A DNA stretch of 64,000 nucleotides from Chryseolinea serpens (GTDB lineage Bacteria > Bacteroidota > Bacteroidia > Cytophagales > Cyclobacteriaceae). Shown here one piece after another: positions 29,042 through 38,797 of this stretch. Position numbers and translations under genes: made by a program. Position 1 is the stretch's first letter. Every line of letters starts with the position of its first letter. Below the pieces are notes generated by a model. It was not told where the DNA came from and searched no databases. It was given only the letters and a program-made list of their open reading frames with translations. The stretch is taken from NCBI RefSeq assembly GCF_900129725.1, contig NZ_FQWQ01000003.1, forward strand, positions 1,108,091 through 1,172,090, given 5' to 3'.

Positions 29042-30162
29042 TGAAGCGTGTAGAGCCCGTCACCACCAAAGCCCAACTTGAAGCATTTATCGATTTCCCG
29101 CATGATCTCTATAAGGATGATCCTTGCTATGTGCCCGAGTTGTTCATCGCGCAGCGCGACCTGCTGACCCCCGGCAAGCATCCGTTCCACGAGCACTCGC
29201 CGGTACAGCTTTTTTTGGCGTACGACAAAGACAAAGTGGTGGGACGCATCGCGGCCATTCTCAACAAGAATCACAACACGTTCAATAAAACCGAGGACGG
29301 ATTCTTCGGATTTTTTGATGCCGTGAACGATGGCGAGATCAACGCCTTGTTGTTTCAACAAGCCGAACAATGGCTGCGCGACAAGGGCGCCAGGACCATC
29401 ATCGGACCCGCTAACTTTTCAACAAACGAAACCTGCGGCCTGCTCATCGCCGGCTTCGATACACCGCCGTTTGCCATGATGACCTACAACAAGGAATACT
29501 ACGAATCCCTGTTGAACCAGATCGGCTTCCGCAAGAAGGTGGACCTCATTGCCTATCGCTTTGGCGAAGACGGCTACGACGACAAATCGGTGCGCGTAAA
29601 GAAGGCGTTGCTGGATCGCCTGCAGTCAAAGGGCATCACGATTCGGCCCGTCATCAAAAAGAATTTCGAACACGAAGTCGCCCGCATTCGCGAGGTCTAC
29701 AACTCGGCCTGGGACCGCAACCTCGGCTTTGTGCCGATGACGGAAAAAGAATTTGACTACCTGGCCAAGGACATGAAAATGATCCTGGACACCGACTTCT
29801 GCCTGGTGGCCGAAAAGGACGGGAAAGCGATCGGCTTTGCGCTGGCCATTCCCGATATCAACCAATTGCTCATCAACATCAAGCGCGGTCGGTTGCTGCC
29901 CTTCGGATTGTTCAAGCTCCTGTTTGGCTTGAAGAAGATCAACGGCATCCGCGTCATCGCCCTGGGGGTGATGGAGGGCTACCGCAAGCTGGGGATAGAA
30001 GCGTGTTTTTATGGCACCATCATCGAAGCCTATCGCCGCAAGAAATTCAAGCGTGCGGAAGCTTCGTGGATATTGGAAGACAACGATCTCATGAATAATG
30101 CCTTGCTGCATGTGAAGGGCGTGCCCCACAAGCGCTACAGGATCTTCGAGAAAGCGATATGA
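29041..30162 (+). CDS. GNAT-superfamily protein, candidate bacterial ceramide synthase
   Basis: A 373-residue protein with two GNAT-like halves: an N-terminal part with VQLFLAYDKDKVVGRIAAIL and a C-terminal part with DFCLVAEKDGKAIGFALAIP and GVMEGYRKLGIEACFYGTII, the latter resembling an acyl-CoA-binding turn (R-K-L-G-I). A GNAT-fold protein acts as ceramide synthase in Caulobacter, acylating 3-ketosphinganine, and Bacteroidota encode large GNAT proteins of this kind near SPT. The translational coupling to spt (TAATG) and the 4-base overlap with the reductase gene make the same role likely here. Its function has to be called candidate because the residues that decide chain length or substrate are not known to me. 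Confidence 0.65.
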
Positions 30163-31145
30163 AAGAAAGCGTGCTGATCACCGGGGCGAGTGGATTTGTG
30201 GGGTATCACCTCATCGAGGAAGCCTTGGCAAAAGGCCTGGAGGTGTATGCCGCGGTGCGCGCATCGAGCCGGGTGGATCACCTGCGCAATTTGCCGGTCC
30301 AGTTTGTGACCACCGATTTTTCGGATGTCAGGGCCATACGGGCCGAGCTGGAGGCAAAGCGTTATCAGTACGTTATTCATGCCGCCGGGGCGACGAAAGC
30401 CCTGAATGAGGCATCCTACAACGAGGTCAACGCCGTCTATACACGCAACCTGGCGCAGGCGGTGTCGGAGCTGCAGGTGCCCTTGAAGAAATTTGTTTTC
30501 CTCAGCAGCCTCGCGGCGATGGGGCCTGCAAAGAATGGACATCCCATCCTGGAAAAGGACGCCCCGAATCCCGTGACGTTCTATGGAAAAAGCAAGCTGC
30601 TGGCCGAAAGCTATCTCTCGGCACTGGATAGTTTGCCCACCATCGTATTGCGCCCCACGGCAGTATACGGTCCCCGCGACCGCGATATTTTCATCATCCT
30701 GAAAACCATCGCGCAGGGGATCGAGCCTTACATTGGCAGAAAGCCACAACAGCTGAGCTTTATCTATGTGAAGGATTTGGCGGCGGTGAGCGTAGGGGCA
30801 TTGTACAGTTCAGTTGTCAAAGGATCGTATAACGTATCCGATGGGGGAAGCTATGACCGCTATGAGCTGGCCAACATCACCAAAGAAATATTGCACAAGA
30901 AGACGTTAAAGGTTCATATCCCCATGGGGGTGGTAAAAGCCATGGCGTTTGTCCAGGAGACGCTGGGACGGATGCAGGGCAGCATGCCGGCGCTGAACCA
31001 GGACAAGCTCGCCGAGCTCACCGCCGCCAACTGGTCGTGCAGCATCGACAGCATCCGGAAGGACCTTGGGTTTTCGCCCCGCTACACGCTGGCGCAGGGG
31101 TTGGAGGAAACCATTCAATGGTACAAGGCCAACCAATGGCTATAG
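30159..31145 (+). CDS. cerR: NAD-dependent epimerase/dehydratase, candidate ceramide reductase
   Basis: A 328-residue extended short-chain dehydrogenase. The nucleotide-binding motif is GASGFVG (residues 9-15); the catalytic set is Ser116/117 in FLSSLAAMG and Y142-x3-K146 in YGKSK. In the bacterial sphingolipid pathway an enzyme of this family (CerR) reduces the 3-keto group after N-acylation, in contrast to the eukaryotic order. Overlap with the GNAT gene (ATGA) supports that assignment. Generic sugar-nucleotide epimerase activity is the alternative but no such pathway is nearby. Confidence 0.72.
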   Translation: MKESVLITGASGFVGYHLIEEALAKGLEVYAAVRASSRVDHLRNLPVQFVTTDFSDVRAIRAELEAKRYQYVIHAAGATKALNEASYNEVNAVYTRNLAQAVSELQVPLKKFVFLSSLAAMGPAKNGHPILEKDAPNPVTFYGKSKLLAESYLSALDSLPTIVLRPTAVYGPRDRDIFIILKTIAQGIEPYIGRKPQQLSFIYVKDLAAVSVGALYSSVVKGSYNVSDGGSYDRYELANITKEILHKKTLKVHIPMGVVKAMAFVQETLGRMQGSMPALNQDKLAELTAANWSCSIDSIRKDLGFSPRYTLAQGLEETIQWYKANQWL

Positions 31146-31181
31146 GCGAAACCCAAACGAAAGAACATTAAATAAAAGGCT

Positions 31182-32507
31182 ATGAAAGAACAGATCGAAC
31201 AAGCAAATGGAAAACTAGGCATATTGATACCCGGCCTGGGTGCTGTGGCGACCACCATGATCGCCGGTGTGGAGGCCGTGAAGAAGGGATTGGCACAACC
31301 CGTCGGTTCGCTCACCCAAACCGGTAACATCCGGCTGGGAAAACGCACCGAGAACCGCTATCCCAAAATAAAGGACTTTGTGCCCCTGGCCGATCTGAAC
31401 GACATCGTGTTTGGCGGATGGGATGTGTACACCGACAACGTGTATGAAGCCGCCGTGAACGCCAAAGTGCTGGAGCTTGGATTGCTTCAACCCATCAAGC
31501 CCGAGTTGGAAAAGATCAAGCCCATGAAGGCGGTCTTCGACAAAACTTATATCCGGAACCTGGACGGCACCAACATCAAGGAAGCCGCGACCAAGTTCGA
31601 CCTCGCGCTGGCCGTGATGGAAGACATCGACAACTTTAAAAATGAAAACGGCTGCTCGCGCCTCGTCATGGTGTGGTGCGGCTCCACGGAGAAATACATC
31701 GAGGAAGCAGACGTTCACCAGAACATCTACGCTTTCGAAGACGGCTTGCGCAACAACGATCCGCTCATTTCGCCCAGCATGATCTATGCCTACGCCGCCA
31801 TCAAAAAAGGAGTGCCGTTTGCCAACGGTGCGCCTAACCTGACGTGCGACATCCCGGCGTTGATCGAACTGGCCAAAGAAAACGGTGTGCCCATCGGCGG
31901 CAAGGATTTCAAGACGGGACAGACCCTGATGAAAACCATTCTCGCCCCCGGTCTGCACGCCCGTTCACTCGGCATCCGCGGATGGTTCTCCACCAACATT
32001 CTCGGCAACCGCGACGGCCTTGTGCTGGACGATCCGGATAACTTCAAGACCAAGGAAGTATCCAAGCTGGGCGTGCTGGAAGATATTTTGCAACCCGAGC
32101 TGAGCCCGGAACTGTACGGCGACCTGTATCACAAGATCCGCATCAACTATTATCCGCCCCACGGCGACAACAAGGAAAGCTGGGACAACATCGACATCTT
32201 CGGATGGTTGGGTTACCCGATGCAGATCAAGATCAACTTCCTGTGTCGCGATTCGATCCTGGCGGCTCCCATCGTGCTGGACCTGGCCTTGTTCTTTGAC
32301 CTGGCCAAGCGTGCGAACATGAGTGGCATCCAGGAATGGTTGTCGTTCTACTTCAAGTCGCCGCAAACCGCGCCGGGCCTGCGTCCGGAGCATGACATCT
32401 TCAAACAATTGATCAAGCTGCAGAATACGCTGCGCCACATCATGGGCGAAGATCTCATTACGCACTTGGGCCTGGATTACTACCAGGATCTGGTGGAGTC
32501 ATTGTAA
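31182..32507 (+). CDS. ino1: myo-Inositol-1-phosphate synthase
   Basis: A 441-residue NAD-dependent cyclase that converts glucose 6-phosphate to 1D-myo-inositol 3-phosphate. Landmarks are LGILIPGLGAVATTMIAGVE at the N-terminus, DIVFGGWDVYTDNVYEAA, the nicotinamide-site region LVMVWCGSTEK, and the strongly conserved catalytic segment VPIGGKDFKTGQTLMKT followed by GWFSTNILGNRDG. Length and motifs fit the bacterial/eukaryotic Ino1 family well. Lying between ceramide genes and lipid head-group genes, it supplies the inositol phosphate for lipid synthesis. Confidence 0.95.
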   Translation: MKEQIEQANGKLGILIPGLGAVATTMIAGVEAVKKGLAQPVGSLTQTGNIRLGKRTENRYPKIKDFVPLADLNDIVFGGWDVYTDNVYEAAVNAKVLELGLLQPIKPELEKIKPMKAVFDKTYIRNLDGTNIKEAATKFDLALAVMEDIDNFKNENGCSRLVMVWCGSTEKYIEEADVHQNIYAFEDGLRNNDPLISPSMIYAYAAIKKGVPFANGAPNLTCDIPALIELAKENGVPIGGKDFKTGQTLMKTILAPGLHARSLGIRGWFSTNILGNRDGLVLDDPDNFKTKEVSKLGVLEDILQPELSPELYGDLYHKIRINYYPPHGDNKESWDNIDIFGWLGYPMQIKINFLCRDSILAAPIVLDLALFFDLAKRANMSGIQEWLSFYFKSPQTAPGLRPEHDIFKQLIKLQNTLRHIMGEDLITHLGLDYYQDLVESL

Positions 32508-32513
32508 GCTTAC

Positions 32514-32963
32514 ATGACGATACACCAGATCATTGCCACGGTAGGAGGGATTGGATATATCCGCAAGGGGAGTGGCACCGTAGCCGCGGCCCTGGGCGTG
32601 ATCGCCTGGTATCTTTTTGCCGGCAACGTCGAGCCGGTCGTGATCCTGCTCCTGACCCTGGGCATCACCGCCATCGGTGTGTGGTCGGCCACGGTGGTGG
32701 AGCAATACTGGGGCATCGATAGTCATCGCGTCGTAATTGACGAAGTGGCGGGGATGGGCATCAGCCTGTTGTTCCTTCCCGTAAGCTTCGGCATCGGTCT
32801 GGCAGCCTTCGTGCTGTTCCGGTTTTTTGATATTGCCAAACCAGCCTATATCCGTTCGATGGAGAAACTTCCCCGCGGATGGGGGGTGATGGCAGATGAT
32901 GTGCTGGCGGGAATTTACACCAACATCCTGCTGCAGGTGGCTGTGAAACTATCCATACTCTGA
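32514..32963 (+). CDS. PgpA-family phosphatase, probable phosphatidylinositol-phosphate phosphatase
   Basis: A 149-residue integral membrane protein six bases after ino1. PgpA motifs are complete: KGSGT (18-22), DSHRVVIDEVAG (69-80), RFFDIAKP (103-110) and ADDVLAG (127-133), with D76/E77 and D128/D129 as metal-site candidates. Canonical PgpA dephosphorylates phosphatidylglycerophosphate. Beside ino1 and a CDP-alcohol transferase, removal of the phosphate from phosphatidylinositol phosphate is the better guess, as proposed for inositol-lipid loci of other Bacteroidota (from memory). Whether the cell has another PgpA for glycerol lipids cannot be told here. Confidence 0.8.
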   Translation: MTIHQIIATVGGIGYIRKGSGTVAAALGVIAWYLFAGNVEPVVILLLTLGITAIGVWSATVVEQYWGIDSHRVVIDEVAGMGISLLFLPVSFGIGLAAFVLFRFFDIAKPAYIRSMEKLPRGWGVMADDVLAGIYTNILLQVAVKLSIL

Positions 32964-33022
32964 TCATAAAAGACGGACTCATATTCCTGAAGTCACAAAC
33001 GGCTTCCCTCATCGCATCGTTA

Positions 33023-33349
33023 GTGGATTTTGCGTGCACTATTGTTTGCGTCGAAGTGTTAGGAGTTTGGTATGGCCATGCCGGCATTGTGGGGAATATC
33101 GTGGGGGCCATCACCAATTTCGTCATTGGCAGACAATGGGTGTTTCTTTCTTCGGGAACGAACAACCTAAGACAGCAGGCCCTGCGCTATGCAATCGTTT
33201 GGGCGGGCTATGTGGCGCTTGGATTTTTATTGTTCGTGGCCGTGACGGATTATATCAATATTAATTACCGTATCGCAAAAGTACTGGTAGCGATTTTTTT
33301 AAGTGTTACGTATAACTACGTACTGCAAAAGAAATATGTGTTTAAATAG
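33023..33349 (+). CDS. GtrA-like small membrane protein
   Basis: A four-helix membrane protein of the GtrA family: GHAGIVGNIVGAITNFVIGR with the family's N-F-x-x-x-R-x-W-V-F motif (RQWVF), and the end VTYNYVLQKKYVFK. GtrA-like proteins help move polyprenyl-linked sugars or decorate surface glycans. The GTG start at 33023 gives only 108 residues. The frame stays open upstream and codes FLKSQTASLIASLVDF, which matches the normal GtrA beginning, so the true start is probably non-ATG near 32960-32990, overlapping or abutting the pgpA-like stop. Its part in lipid synthesis is unknown; flipping of a lipid or glycosylation of the inositol head group are possibilities. Confidence 0.75.
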   Translation: MDFACTIVCVEVLGVWYGHAGIVGNIVGAITNFVIGRQWVFLSSGTNNLRQQALRYAIVWAGYVALGFLLFVAVTDYININYRIAKVLVAIFLSVTYNYVLQKKYVFK

Positions 33350-33374
33350 GCGCGTAACGTGCGCATGAAGTGTG

Positions 33375-35912
33375 ATGTATAGAATAAGTATAGTGATCGG
33401 TCTATGGATGAGTGCAATCGCGGTGTTTGGACAGACCACCGTGAGCGGCGTCGTGACCGATGCAGAAACGAAAGAACCCCTGCCTTTCGTAAACGTCTTT
33501 TATGAAGGTACCACCGTGGGCAGCGTCACCGATGCGAACGGCGCCTATGTGATCCATACCCCGAACCTGGAAAATGTGAATCTCCATTTTTCTTTTTTGG
33601 GTTATAAGACCGTGATCCGAAAGATCCGCCCCGGCGAAACACAGGAACTGAACGTGAAGATGGCTCCCGATGCAAAAGTCCTTGACGAGGTCACCGTCAC
33701 CTCCGGCAACCAACGGGAGCGCTATCGCAACAAGAACAATCCGGCCGTGGACCTGGTGCGGGAGATGATCTCCCACAAAAAAGAGAACCGGATGGAGAGC
33801 TACGACTACGCCGAGTATGAAGAATACGAGAAGCTGCAGATGTCGCTCAGCAACATGTCCGACAAATTCAAGGACCGCAAGATCTTCCGCAAATACAAGT
33901 GGCTGTTCGAGAATGTAGACACCACGACCATTCCCGGCAAAGCCTTGTTGCCCATCTACCTGCAAGAGACGCTGTCGGATCGCTACTACCGGCGCACACC
34001 CGAAAAGAAGATCGACGTCACCAAGGCCCACCAGAAAGTGAGCTTCGACGATTATATCGACAACGCGGGTCTGAGCACGTACCTGAATTATCTCTACAGC
34101 GACATCGACATCTACGACAACAACACTGTCCTGTTGACCAACCAATTCCTGAGTCCCATTGCCGACAGCGCACCGACCTTCTATAAATTCTACATCACCG
34201 ACACCCTGAAAAATGTGACCCCCAACCTGGTGGAGCTGGTGTTTGTGCCCCGCGATGCCGGTGGATTTTTGTTTCAAGGCAAGTTGTATGTCACGCTCGA
34301 CACACACTATGCAGTGCAGAAAGTGGAGATGACCGTGAACAAAAACATCAACCTGAACTGGGTGCGCGAACTGCACATCGACCAGGATTTTGTGCAGACG
34401 CCGTCGGGACGTTTCCAGGTGGTGAAAAGCCGCATGCAGTGTGACTTCGGATTGTCGAAGGGTGGTGGTGGCCTGTATGGTGAACGCGTGGTCTCCTACA
34501 AAAATTTTGTGGTGGACAAACCGCGCGAGCCCAAGTTCTATGAAAGCGATACCAAACTGACGCTCACGGATTCGGAAAAACACACCGACGGATTCTGGCT
34601 CTCCAATCGCCACGACTCGCTTTCCGTAGCCGAATCGAAAGTGTATCAAAATATCGATAGCCTCCAAAAGCTGCCCTCTTTCAAACGCACGATGGACATT
34701 GCCACGTTGTTGCTGGCCGGCTACAAAGGTTTTGGCTGGTGGGAGCTGGGACCTGTGAATACGTTCTATAGCTTCAACCCCGTGGAAGGCTTCCGGCTCC
34801 GGGTGGGTGGACGCACGACGCCGAAGTTCAACGAGCGCCTGTATTTCGAGACGTATGGTGCCTATGGCTTTAAGGATGAGAAATGGAAATATTTCCTCAG
34901 CGCCACCTATTCGTTTACCGGCAAATCCATCTGGCAGTTTCCGGTGCACACCCTTCGGGCGAGCTTCCAGCGCGACACAAAAATTCCCGGTCAGGAACTG
35001 CAATTTGTTCAGGAGGACAACTTCCTCCTTTCATTCAAACGCGGTGTGAACGACAAATGGTTGTACAACGACATCTGGAACATCGACTACCTCCACGAAT
35101 TCGACAGTCACTTCTCCTATCGACTGGGGTTCAAAAACTGGAAGCAAATTCCGGCGGGGGGACTGAAGTATGAGATCCGCGCAGACGACACCGTGACGGA
35201 GATCCAGCAGGTGACCACGTCGGAATTTTCATTGGAACTGCGCTGGGCGCCGGGAGAGCAATTTTACCAGGGTAAAGCTTACCGGATCCCCATTCCAAAC
35301 CGATATCCCATCGTCACCGCGCGTTTTATCGGTGGCGTGAAGGGACTCTTGGGTGGCGAGTACAATTATCAATCGGTGGCCCTGAACGTGTTCAAACGCT
35401 TTTATTTGTCACAGTTCGGCTACACCGATGTGGTGGCCGAGGGGGGCTATGTTTTTGGCCAGGTGCCGTTCCCGCTGTTGAACATCCACCGGGCCAACCA
35501 GACGTATTCCTACCAGTTGCAGTCCTATAACCTCATGAACTTCCTGGAGTTTGTGAGCGACAAATATGTGAGTGTGAATTTTGATCATTATTTCAATGGA
35601 TTTATTTTTAATAAAATTCCGTTGTTCAAAAAGCTAAAATGGCGGGAGGTGGCCACGTTCAAGTTGCTGTATGGAAGTATCCGGAGAGAGAACGACCCGA
35701 CCTATAACCCGCAGACCTTTGCGTTCCCCACGAACAGCGACGGCGTGACCACGACCTATTCGCTCGCCGCGCAGCCCTATATGGAATGTAGCGTGGGGAT
35801 TGCTAACATTTTCAAGCTCATCCGTGTTGATTTGGTGAAACGCCTGAGCTACCTGGATCACCCGACGATTTCGAACTGGGGCATCCGTGCAAGATTTAAA
35901 TTTGATTTTTAA
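33375..35912 (+). CDS. DUF5686/carboxypeptidase-regulatory-like outer-membrane protein
   Basis: An 845-residue secreted protein from ATG 33375 with a signal peptide ending AVFGQ. Residues ~20-110 form a carboxypeptidase-D regulatory-like beta domain ([20 protein letters not shown] ... [10 protein letters not shown]). The rest matches the DUF5686 family, with a beta-rich middle and a C-terminal ~16-strand barrel-like region ending in RARFKFDF, an aromatic terminus typical of outer-membrane barrels. Function of DUF5686 is unknown to me. Its position inside an inositol-sphingolipid operon, 25 bases after gtrA, is the main clue and hints at a role at the outer membrane, where sphingolipids are found. 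Confidence 0.75.
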   Translation: MYRISIVIGLWMSAIAVFGQTTVSGVVTDAETKEPLPFVNVFYEGTTVGSVTDANGAYVIHTPNLENVNLHFSFLGYKTVIRKIRPGETQELNVKMAPDAKVLDEVTVTSGNQRERYRNKNNPAVDLVREMISHKKENRMESYDYAEYEEYEKLQMSLSNMSDKFKDRKIFRKYKWLFENVDTTTIPGKALLPIYLQETLSDRYYRRTPEKKIDVTKAHQKVSFDDYIDNAGLSTYLNYLYSDIDIYDNNTVLLTNQFLSPIADSAPTFYKFYITDTLKNVTPNLVELVFVPRDAGGFLFQGKLYVTLDTHYAVQKVEMTVNKNINLNWVRELHIDQDFVQTPSGRFQVVKSRMQCDFGLSKGGGGLYGERVVSYKNFVVDKPREPKFYESDTKLTLTDSEKHTDGFWLSNRHDSLSVAESKVYQNIDSLQKLPSFKRTMDIATLLLAGYKGFGWWELGPVNTFYSFNPVEGFRLRVGGRTTPKFNERLYFETYGAYGFKDEKWKYFLSATYSFTGKSIWQFPVHTLRASFQRDTKIPGQELQFVQEDNFLLSFKRGVNDKWLYNDIWNIDYLHEFDSHFSYRLGFKNWKQIPAGGLKYEIRADDTVTEIQQVTTSEFSLELRWAPGEQFYQGKAYRIPIPNRYPIVTARFIGGVKGLLGGEYNYQSVALNVFKRFYLSQFGYTDVVAEGGYVFGQVPFPLLNIHRANQTYSYQLQSYNLMNFLEFVSDKYVSVNFDHYFNGFIFNKIPLFKKLKWREVATFKLLYGSIRRENDPTYNPQTFAFPTNSDGVTTTYSLAAQPYMECSVGIANIFKLIRVDLVKRLSYLDHPTISNWGIRARFKFDF

Positions 35913-35925
35913 GCGTGTAGAAAGT

Positions 35926-36663
35926 ATGAATACAACGACAACTCCCCAAGTTATACAGAAGCAACCGCTGCGCATCGTGTTGCAGCAATTGATCTATAAG
36001 GTGATCAACCCCTTTGTGAAATTTCTGGTTCGCATCGGGTTCACGCCCAATGCCGTGACCACGGTGGGGCTGATCCTGAACGTGGGCGTGGCCGTCATCT
36101 TTGTGGCCGGCGCCGAAGAAGGCAACCGCGGCGACCTGAGGTATGTGGGTTGGGCTGGAGCGCTCACGCTCTTTGCCGGTCTGTTCGACATGCTCGACGG
36201 GCAGGTGGCGCGCCTGGGCAACATGAGCTCGACCTTTGGTGCGCTCTATGATTCGGTGTTGGACCGCTACAGCGAACTGATCATGTTCCTCGGCATTTGT
36301 TATTACCTCATCGGTCATCACTATTTCCTCAGCTCGTTGTTTGCCTTCATCGCCCTGATCGGGTCCATGATGGTGAGCTACATCCGGGCACGGGCCGAAG
36401 GCCTTGGCGTGGAGGTGAAGGGAGGATTGATGCAACGACCCGAGCGCGTGGTGACGATCGGGGTCTCGGCCCTGGCGTGTGGCATCACAGCCTATTACAT
36501 TGGCGGTGACTACAAGCTTTTTGTACCCGGCATTCCTTTCCAGGTATTCGAGACCATTTCCGTGTTCACCATCCCCCTGACCATCATGGCCGTGCTGACC
36601 AACATCACGGCATTCCACAGACTACGCGAGGCGAAGAAAGCATTGGAGCAGAAAGGATTATAA
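35926..36663 (+). CDS. CDP-alcohol phosphatidyltransferase, probable phosphatidylinositol-phosphate synthase
   Basis: A 245-residue membrane enzyme from ATG 35926. The signature D88-x2-D91-G-x2-A-R-x8-G105-x3-D109-x3-D113 ([10 protein letters not shown] ... [11 protein letters not shown]) is complete, giving the di-metal site that transfers a phosphatidyl group from a CDP-lipid to an alcohol. With ino1 in the same operon the acceptor is likely inositol phosphate, forming PI-phosphate; a CDP-ceramide donor is conceivable. Six hydrophobic segments fit the family. It lies 13 bases after the DUF5686 gene. Confidence 0.82.
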   Translation: MNTTTTPQVIQKQPLRIVLQQLIYKVINPFVKFLVRIGFTPNAVTTVGLILNVGVAVIFVAGAEEGNRGDLRYVGWAGALTLFAGLFDMLDGQVARLGNMSSTFGALYDSVLDRYSELIMFLGICYYLIGHHYFLSSLFAFIALIGSMMVSYIRARAEGLGVEVKGGLMQRPERVVTIGVSALACGITAYYIGGDYKLFVPGIPFQVFETISVFTIPLTIMAVLTNITAFHRLREAKKALEQKGL

Positions 36664-36678
36664 GGATCGTTTAAACGC

Positions 36679-37236
36679 ATGAATTTTTTATTGAGCATAT
36701 GGCTGGTCACGATGGCGATGGCGCCCGTCAGAGAGGCTCCAAAGGCGGAGCCATGTGAATGCACCATTGGCAACCAGTTTCCCACACCACCGAAAGATCA
36801 GGGTTCGCTTTTCTATATTCAACGAACACCCAACACCAATACGATCATGTACGACGTGAACCTCGACCGGGGTGTGCCCAATGAGGAGGAGCCTGTTCGT
36901 GTCTATTGGCTGCGCTATGGGGAGAATGGGCAGAAAGAAGACCTCTCGTATATCCAACGGCATTATGCCTATGGTATCAAAAGCAGGAAGCTGGAGAACA
37001 ATACCTTTGAGCTCCGCTTTGTGTCCTATAAAAAACTTCCCTTCTACCTGTCGCGTTCCGCACGCGACAATCGTTATCACATCCTGGCCACCGTCAATGG
37101 AAAGCAAATTGAAGTGAGCCGGGTATTCCTGCAGATCGAAGGGGGAAGCTTCTGGCTTCCCAACGTGGTGTGTGCGCAGGTGAAGGGTGTCGATCCGGTC
37201 TCCGGTAAAGAAGTTATTCAGTCCTTTAAACCTTAG
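36679..37236 (+). CDS. DUF4833-family secreted protein
   Basis: A 185-residue protein with a short signal (MNFLLSIWLVTMAMAP). Recognisable features are SLFYIQRTPNTNTIMYDVNL, EPVRVYWLRYGENGQKEDLS and KKLPFYLSRSARDNRYHILA, which I place in DUF4833, a family of unknown function. A Cys-rich spot, PCEC, follows the signal. As far as I recall, DUF4833 genes also occur in inositol-lipid loci of gut Bacteroides, so it may be a conserved accessory factor, for example a periplasmic lipid handler; this is inference. It sits 15 bases after the phosphatidyltransferase gene and 3 bases before the hydroxylase gene. Confidence 0.68.
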   Translation: MNFLLSIWLVTMAMAPVREAPKAEPCECTIGNQFPTPPKDQGSLFYIQRTPNTNTIMYDVNLDRGVPNEEEPVRVYWLRYGENGQKEDLSYIQRHYAYGIKSRKLENNTFELRFVSYKKLPFYLSRSARDNRYHILATVNGKQIEVSRVFLQIEGGSFWLPNVVCAQVKGVDPVSGKEVIQSFKP

Positions 37237-37239
37237 GGT

Positions 37240-37857
37240 ATGAAGAAACCATTTGTTTCCAATTCAACAGAATCGTCGCGCATGTTCAAGAGCGACTTCC
37301 TGGAGCGGTTTTCTGTGGTCCACTACAGTGTGCCGCTGATCGTTTTTATTCCCGTCATTTTATATTTCATCTACAGCGCCTTGTTTGTCTGGCACAATAG
37401 CATCCTCACGTTCGTGGCCTGCGGCCTGGGCGGCCTCTTGTTTTGGACGCTCACGGAATATGTGATGCACCGGTTTATTTTTCATTTCGTACCCAAGTCG
37501 AAATGGGGCCAGCGTCTGCACTTTATTTTTCACGGCGTTCACCACGACTACCCCAACGACGCTTTGCGGTTGGTCCTGCCCCCGTCGGTAAGCATTCCCC
37601 TGGCCACCGGTTTCTATTTTGTTTTCCGGGCTGTTTTGCCGCCGGATTGGGTTTCGGCCTCCTTCGCCCTGTTCATTGCCGGATATCTTTTCTATGATAT
37701 TTCGCATTATGCCCTCCATCATGCTACCTTTAAAAGCCCATTTTGGAAAAAGCTCAAACACCACCACATGCAGCATCACTACAGCGATGCCACCAAGGGC
37801 TACGGTGTGAGCTCCGCCCTTTGGGATAAAATATTCAGATCGGATTTTGAAAAATAA
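37240..37857 (+). CDS. Fatty-acid hydroxylase/sterol-desaturase-family di-iron membrane protein
   Basis: A 205-residue membrane protein with the histidine clusters of the fatty acid hydroxylase superfamily: H77-x4-H82 (HRFIFH), H98-x2-HH102 (HGVHHDYP), H156-x3-HH161 (HYALHH) and HHHMQHHY (174-181). They bind a di-iron centre that hydroxylates or desaturates lipid chains with O2. The spacing resembles the FA2H/Scs7 enzymes that 2-hydroxylate the N-acyl chain of ceramide, fitting the operon. No cytochrome b5 domain is attached, so an external electron donor is needed. The stop codon overlaps the next gene by 11 bases. Confidence 0.82.
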   Translation: MKKPFVSNSTESSRMFKSDFLERFSVVHYSVPLIVFIPVILYFIYSALFVWHNSILTFVACGLGGLLFWTLTEYVMHRFIFHFVPKSKWGQRLHFIFHGVHHDYPNDALRLVLPPSVSIPLATGFYFVFRAVLPPDWVSASFALFIAGYLFYDISHYALHHATFKSPFWKKLKHHHMQHHYSDATKGYGVSSALWDKIFRSDFEK

Positions 37858-38797
37858 CCTGGATTACCCGGCGGCTGAGGCAACGAAACCCTTTGGACGT
37901 TACCTGGCCACCGCTTTGCTGGTGTCGGCCGCCTATGTGTTGCTCTCCGCCCTGCTCATCGGCTTCAAGTCCGATCAGTTGGTGCTGGCGGGTATCTTTA
38001 CGGCCCTGTATGTATCGACACCCATCACCCGGAAATTTATCTTAGGCTTTTCGATCTTCATCGTCTTCTGGGTCATTTTCGACTACATGAAGGCCTTCCC
38101 CAACTATTGGTTCAACGAAGTGCACATTGGAAGCCTCTATAATGCCGAGGCGCGCCTGTTTGGCATCCACACCGCCGAAGGAGTGCTGACTCCCAACGAA
38201 TATTTTCAACGCCACAGCATCGTGCTAGCCGACGTGCTGGCAGGTCTGTTTTATTTATGCTGGATCCCGGTGCCACTAGGATTTGCCGCCTACTTATTTT
38301 TCCGGGACCGCCGCAGCTTCCTCTACTTCTCGCTCACATTTTTGCTGACCAACCTCATCGGCTTCGTCATCTATTATCTCTACCCGGCCGCACCGCCATG
38401 GTACGTACAGGAATACGGCCTTGATTTTATCGCCGGCACCCGCGGCAACACCGCCGGCCTCATCCGCTTCGACCACTTCTTTAACATCACCATCTTCCAA
38501 TCCCTTTACACCAAGGGCTCCAACGTCTTCGCTGCCATGCCGTCACTGCATTCGGCTTATCCATTGCTGGTGCTATATCACTCCTGGAGAAACAATATGG
38601 GTTTTATGAAGATCGTCTTCGGCATGATCACAGTGGGTATTTGGTTTGCCGCGGTCTATACGAGTCACCACTACGTTTTAGATGTGCTGGCTGGCATCGC
38701 GGTGGCTACGACGGGGATCATTCTTTTTCAAACGCTGGTGGCGAAAAGTAAGCGATTCGCGCGGTTTGTGGAGGGGTATGTTGGGATGATTTCTTAG
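37847..38797 (+). CDS. AUR1-like PAP2-superfamily protein, candidate inositol-phosphorylceramide synthase
   Basis: A 316-residue membrane protein from TTG 37847. Around eight hydrophobic segments carry the PAP2/AUR1 motifs: PAAPPWY (180-186), MPSLHSAYP (231-239, catalytic H235) and TSHHYVLDVLAG (272-283, H275 and D279). The Pro-rich first motif and the HHY-x2-D pattern match the inositolphosphotransferase group (AUR1/IPT1) better than simple PAP2 phosphatases. That enzyme moves phosphoinositol from phosphatidylinositol to ceramide. As the last gene of an operon that makes ceramide and phosphatidylinositol, it is the natural candidate for the final step. Its stop codon abuts repeat site B. Confidence 0.75.
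   Translation: MKNNLDYPAAEATKPFGRYLATALLVSAAYVLLSALLIGFKSDQLVLAGIFTALYVSTPITRKFILGFSIFIVFWVIFDYMKAFPNYWFNEVHIGSLYNAEARLFGIHTAEGVLTPNEYFQRHSIVLADVLAGLFYLCWIPVPLGFAAYLFFRDRRSFLYFSLTFLLTNLIGFVIYYLYPAAPPWYVQEYGLDFIAGTRGNTAGLIRFDHFFNITIFQSLYTKGSNVFAAMPSLHSAYPLLVLYHSWRNNMGFMKIVFGMITVGIWFAAVYTSHHYVLDVLAGIAVATTGIILFQTLVAKSKRFARFVEGYVGMIS

Noticed and set aside
33402-35003. 533-codon open frame on the minus strand
   Set aside because: It is antisense to the DUF5686 gene, has no family motif and a composition typical of a shadow frame in GC-rich codon usage.
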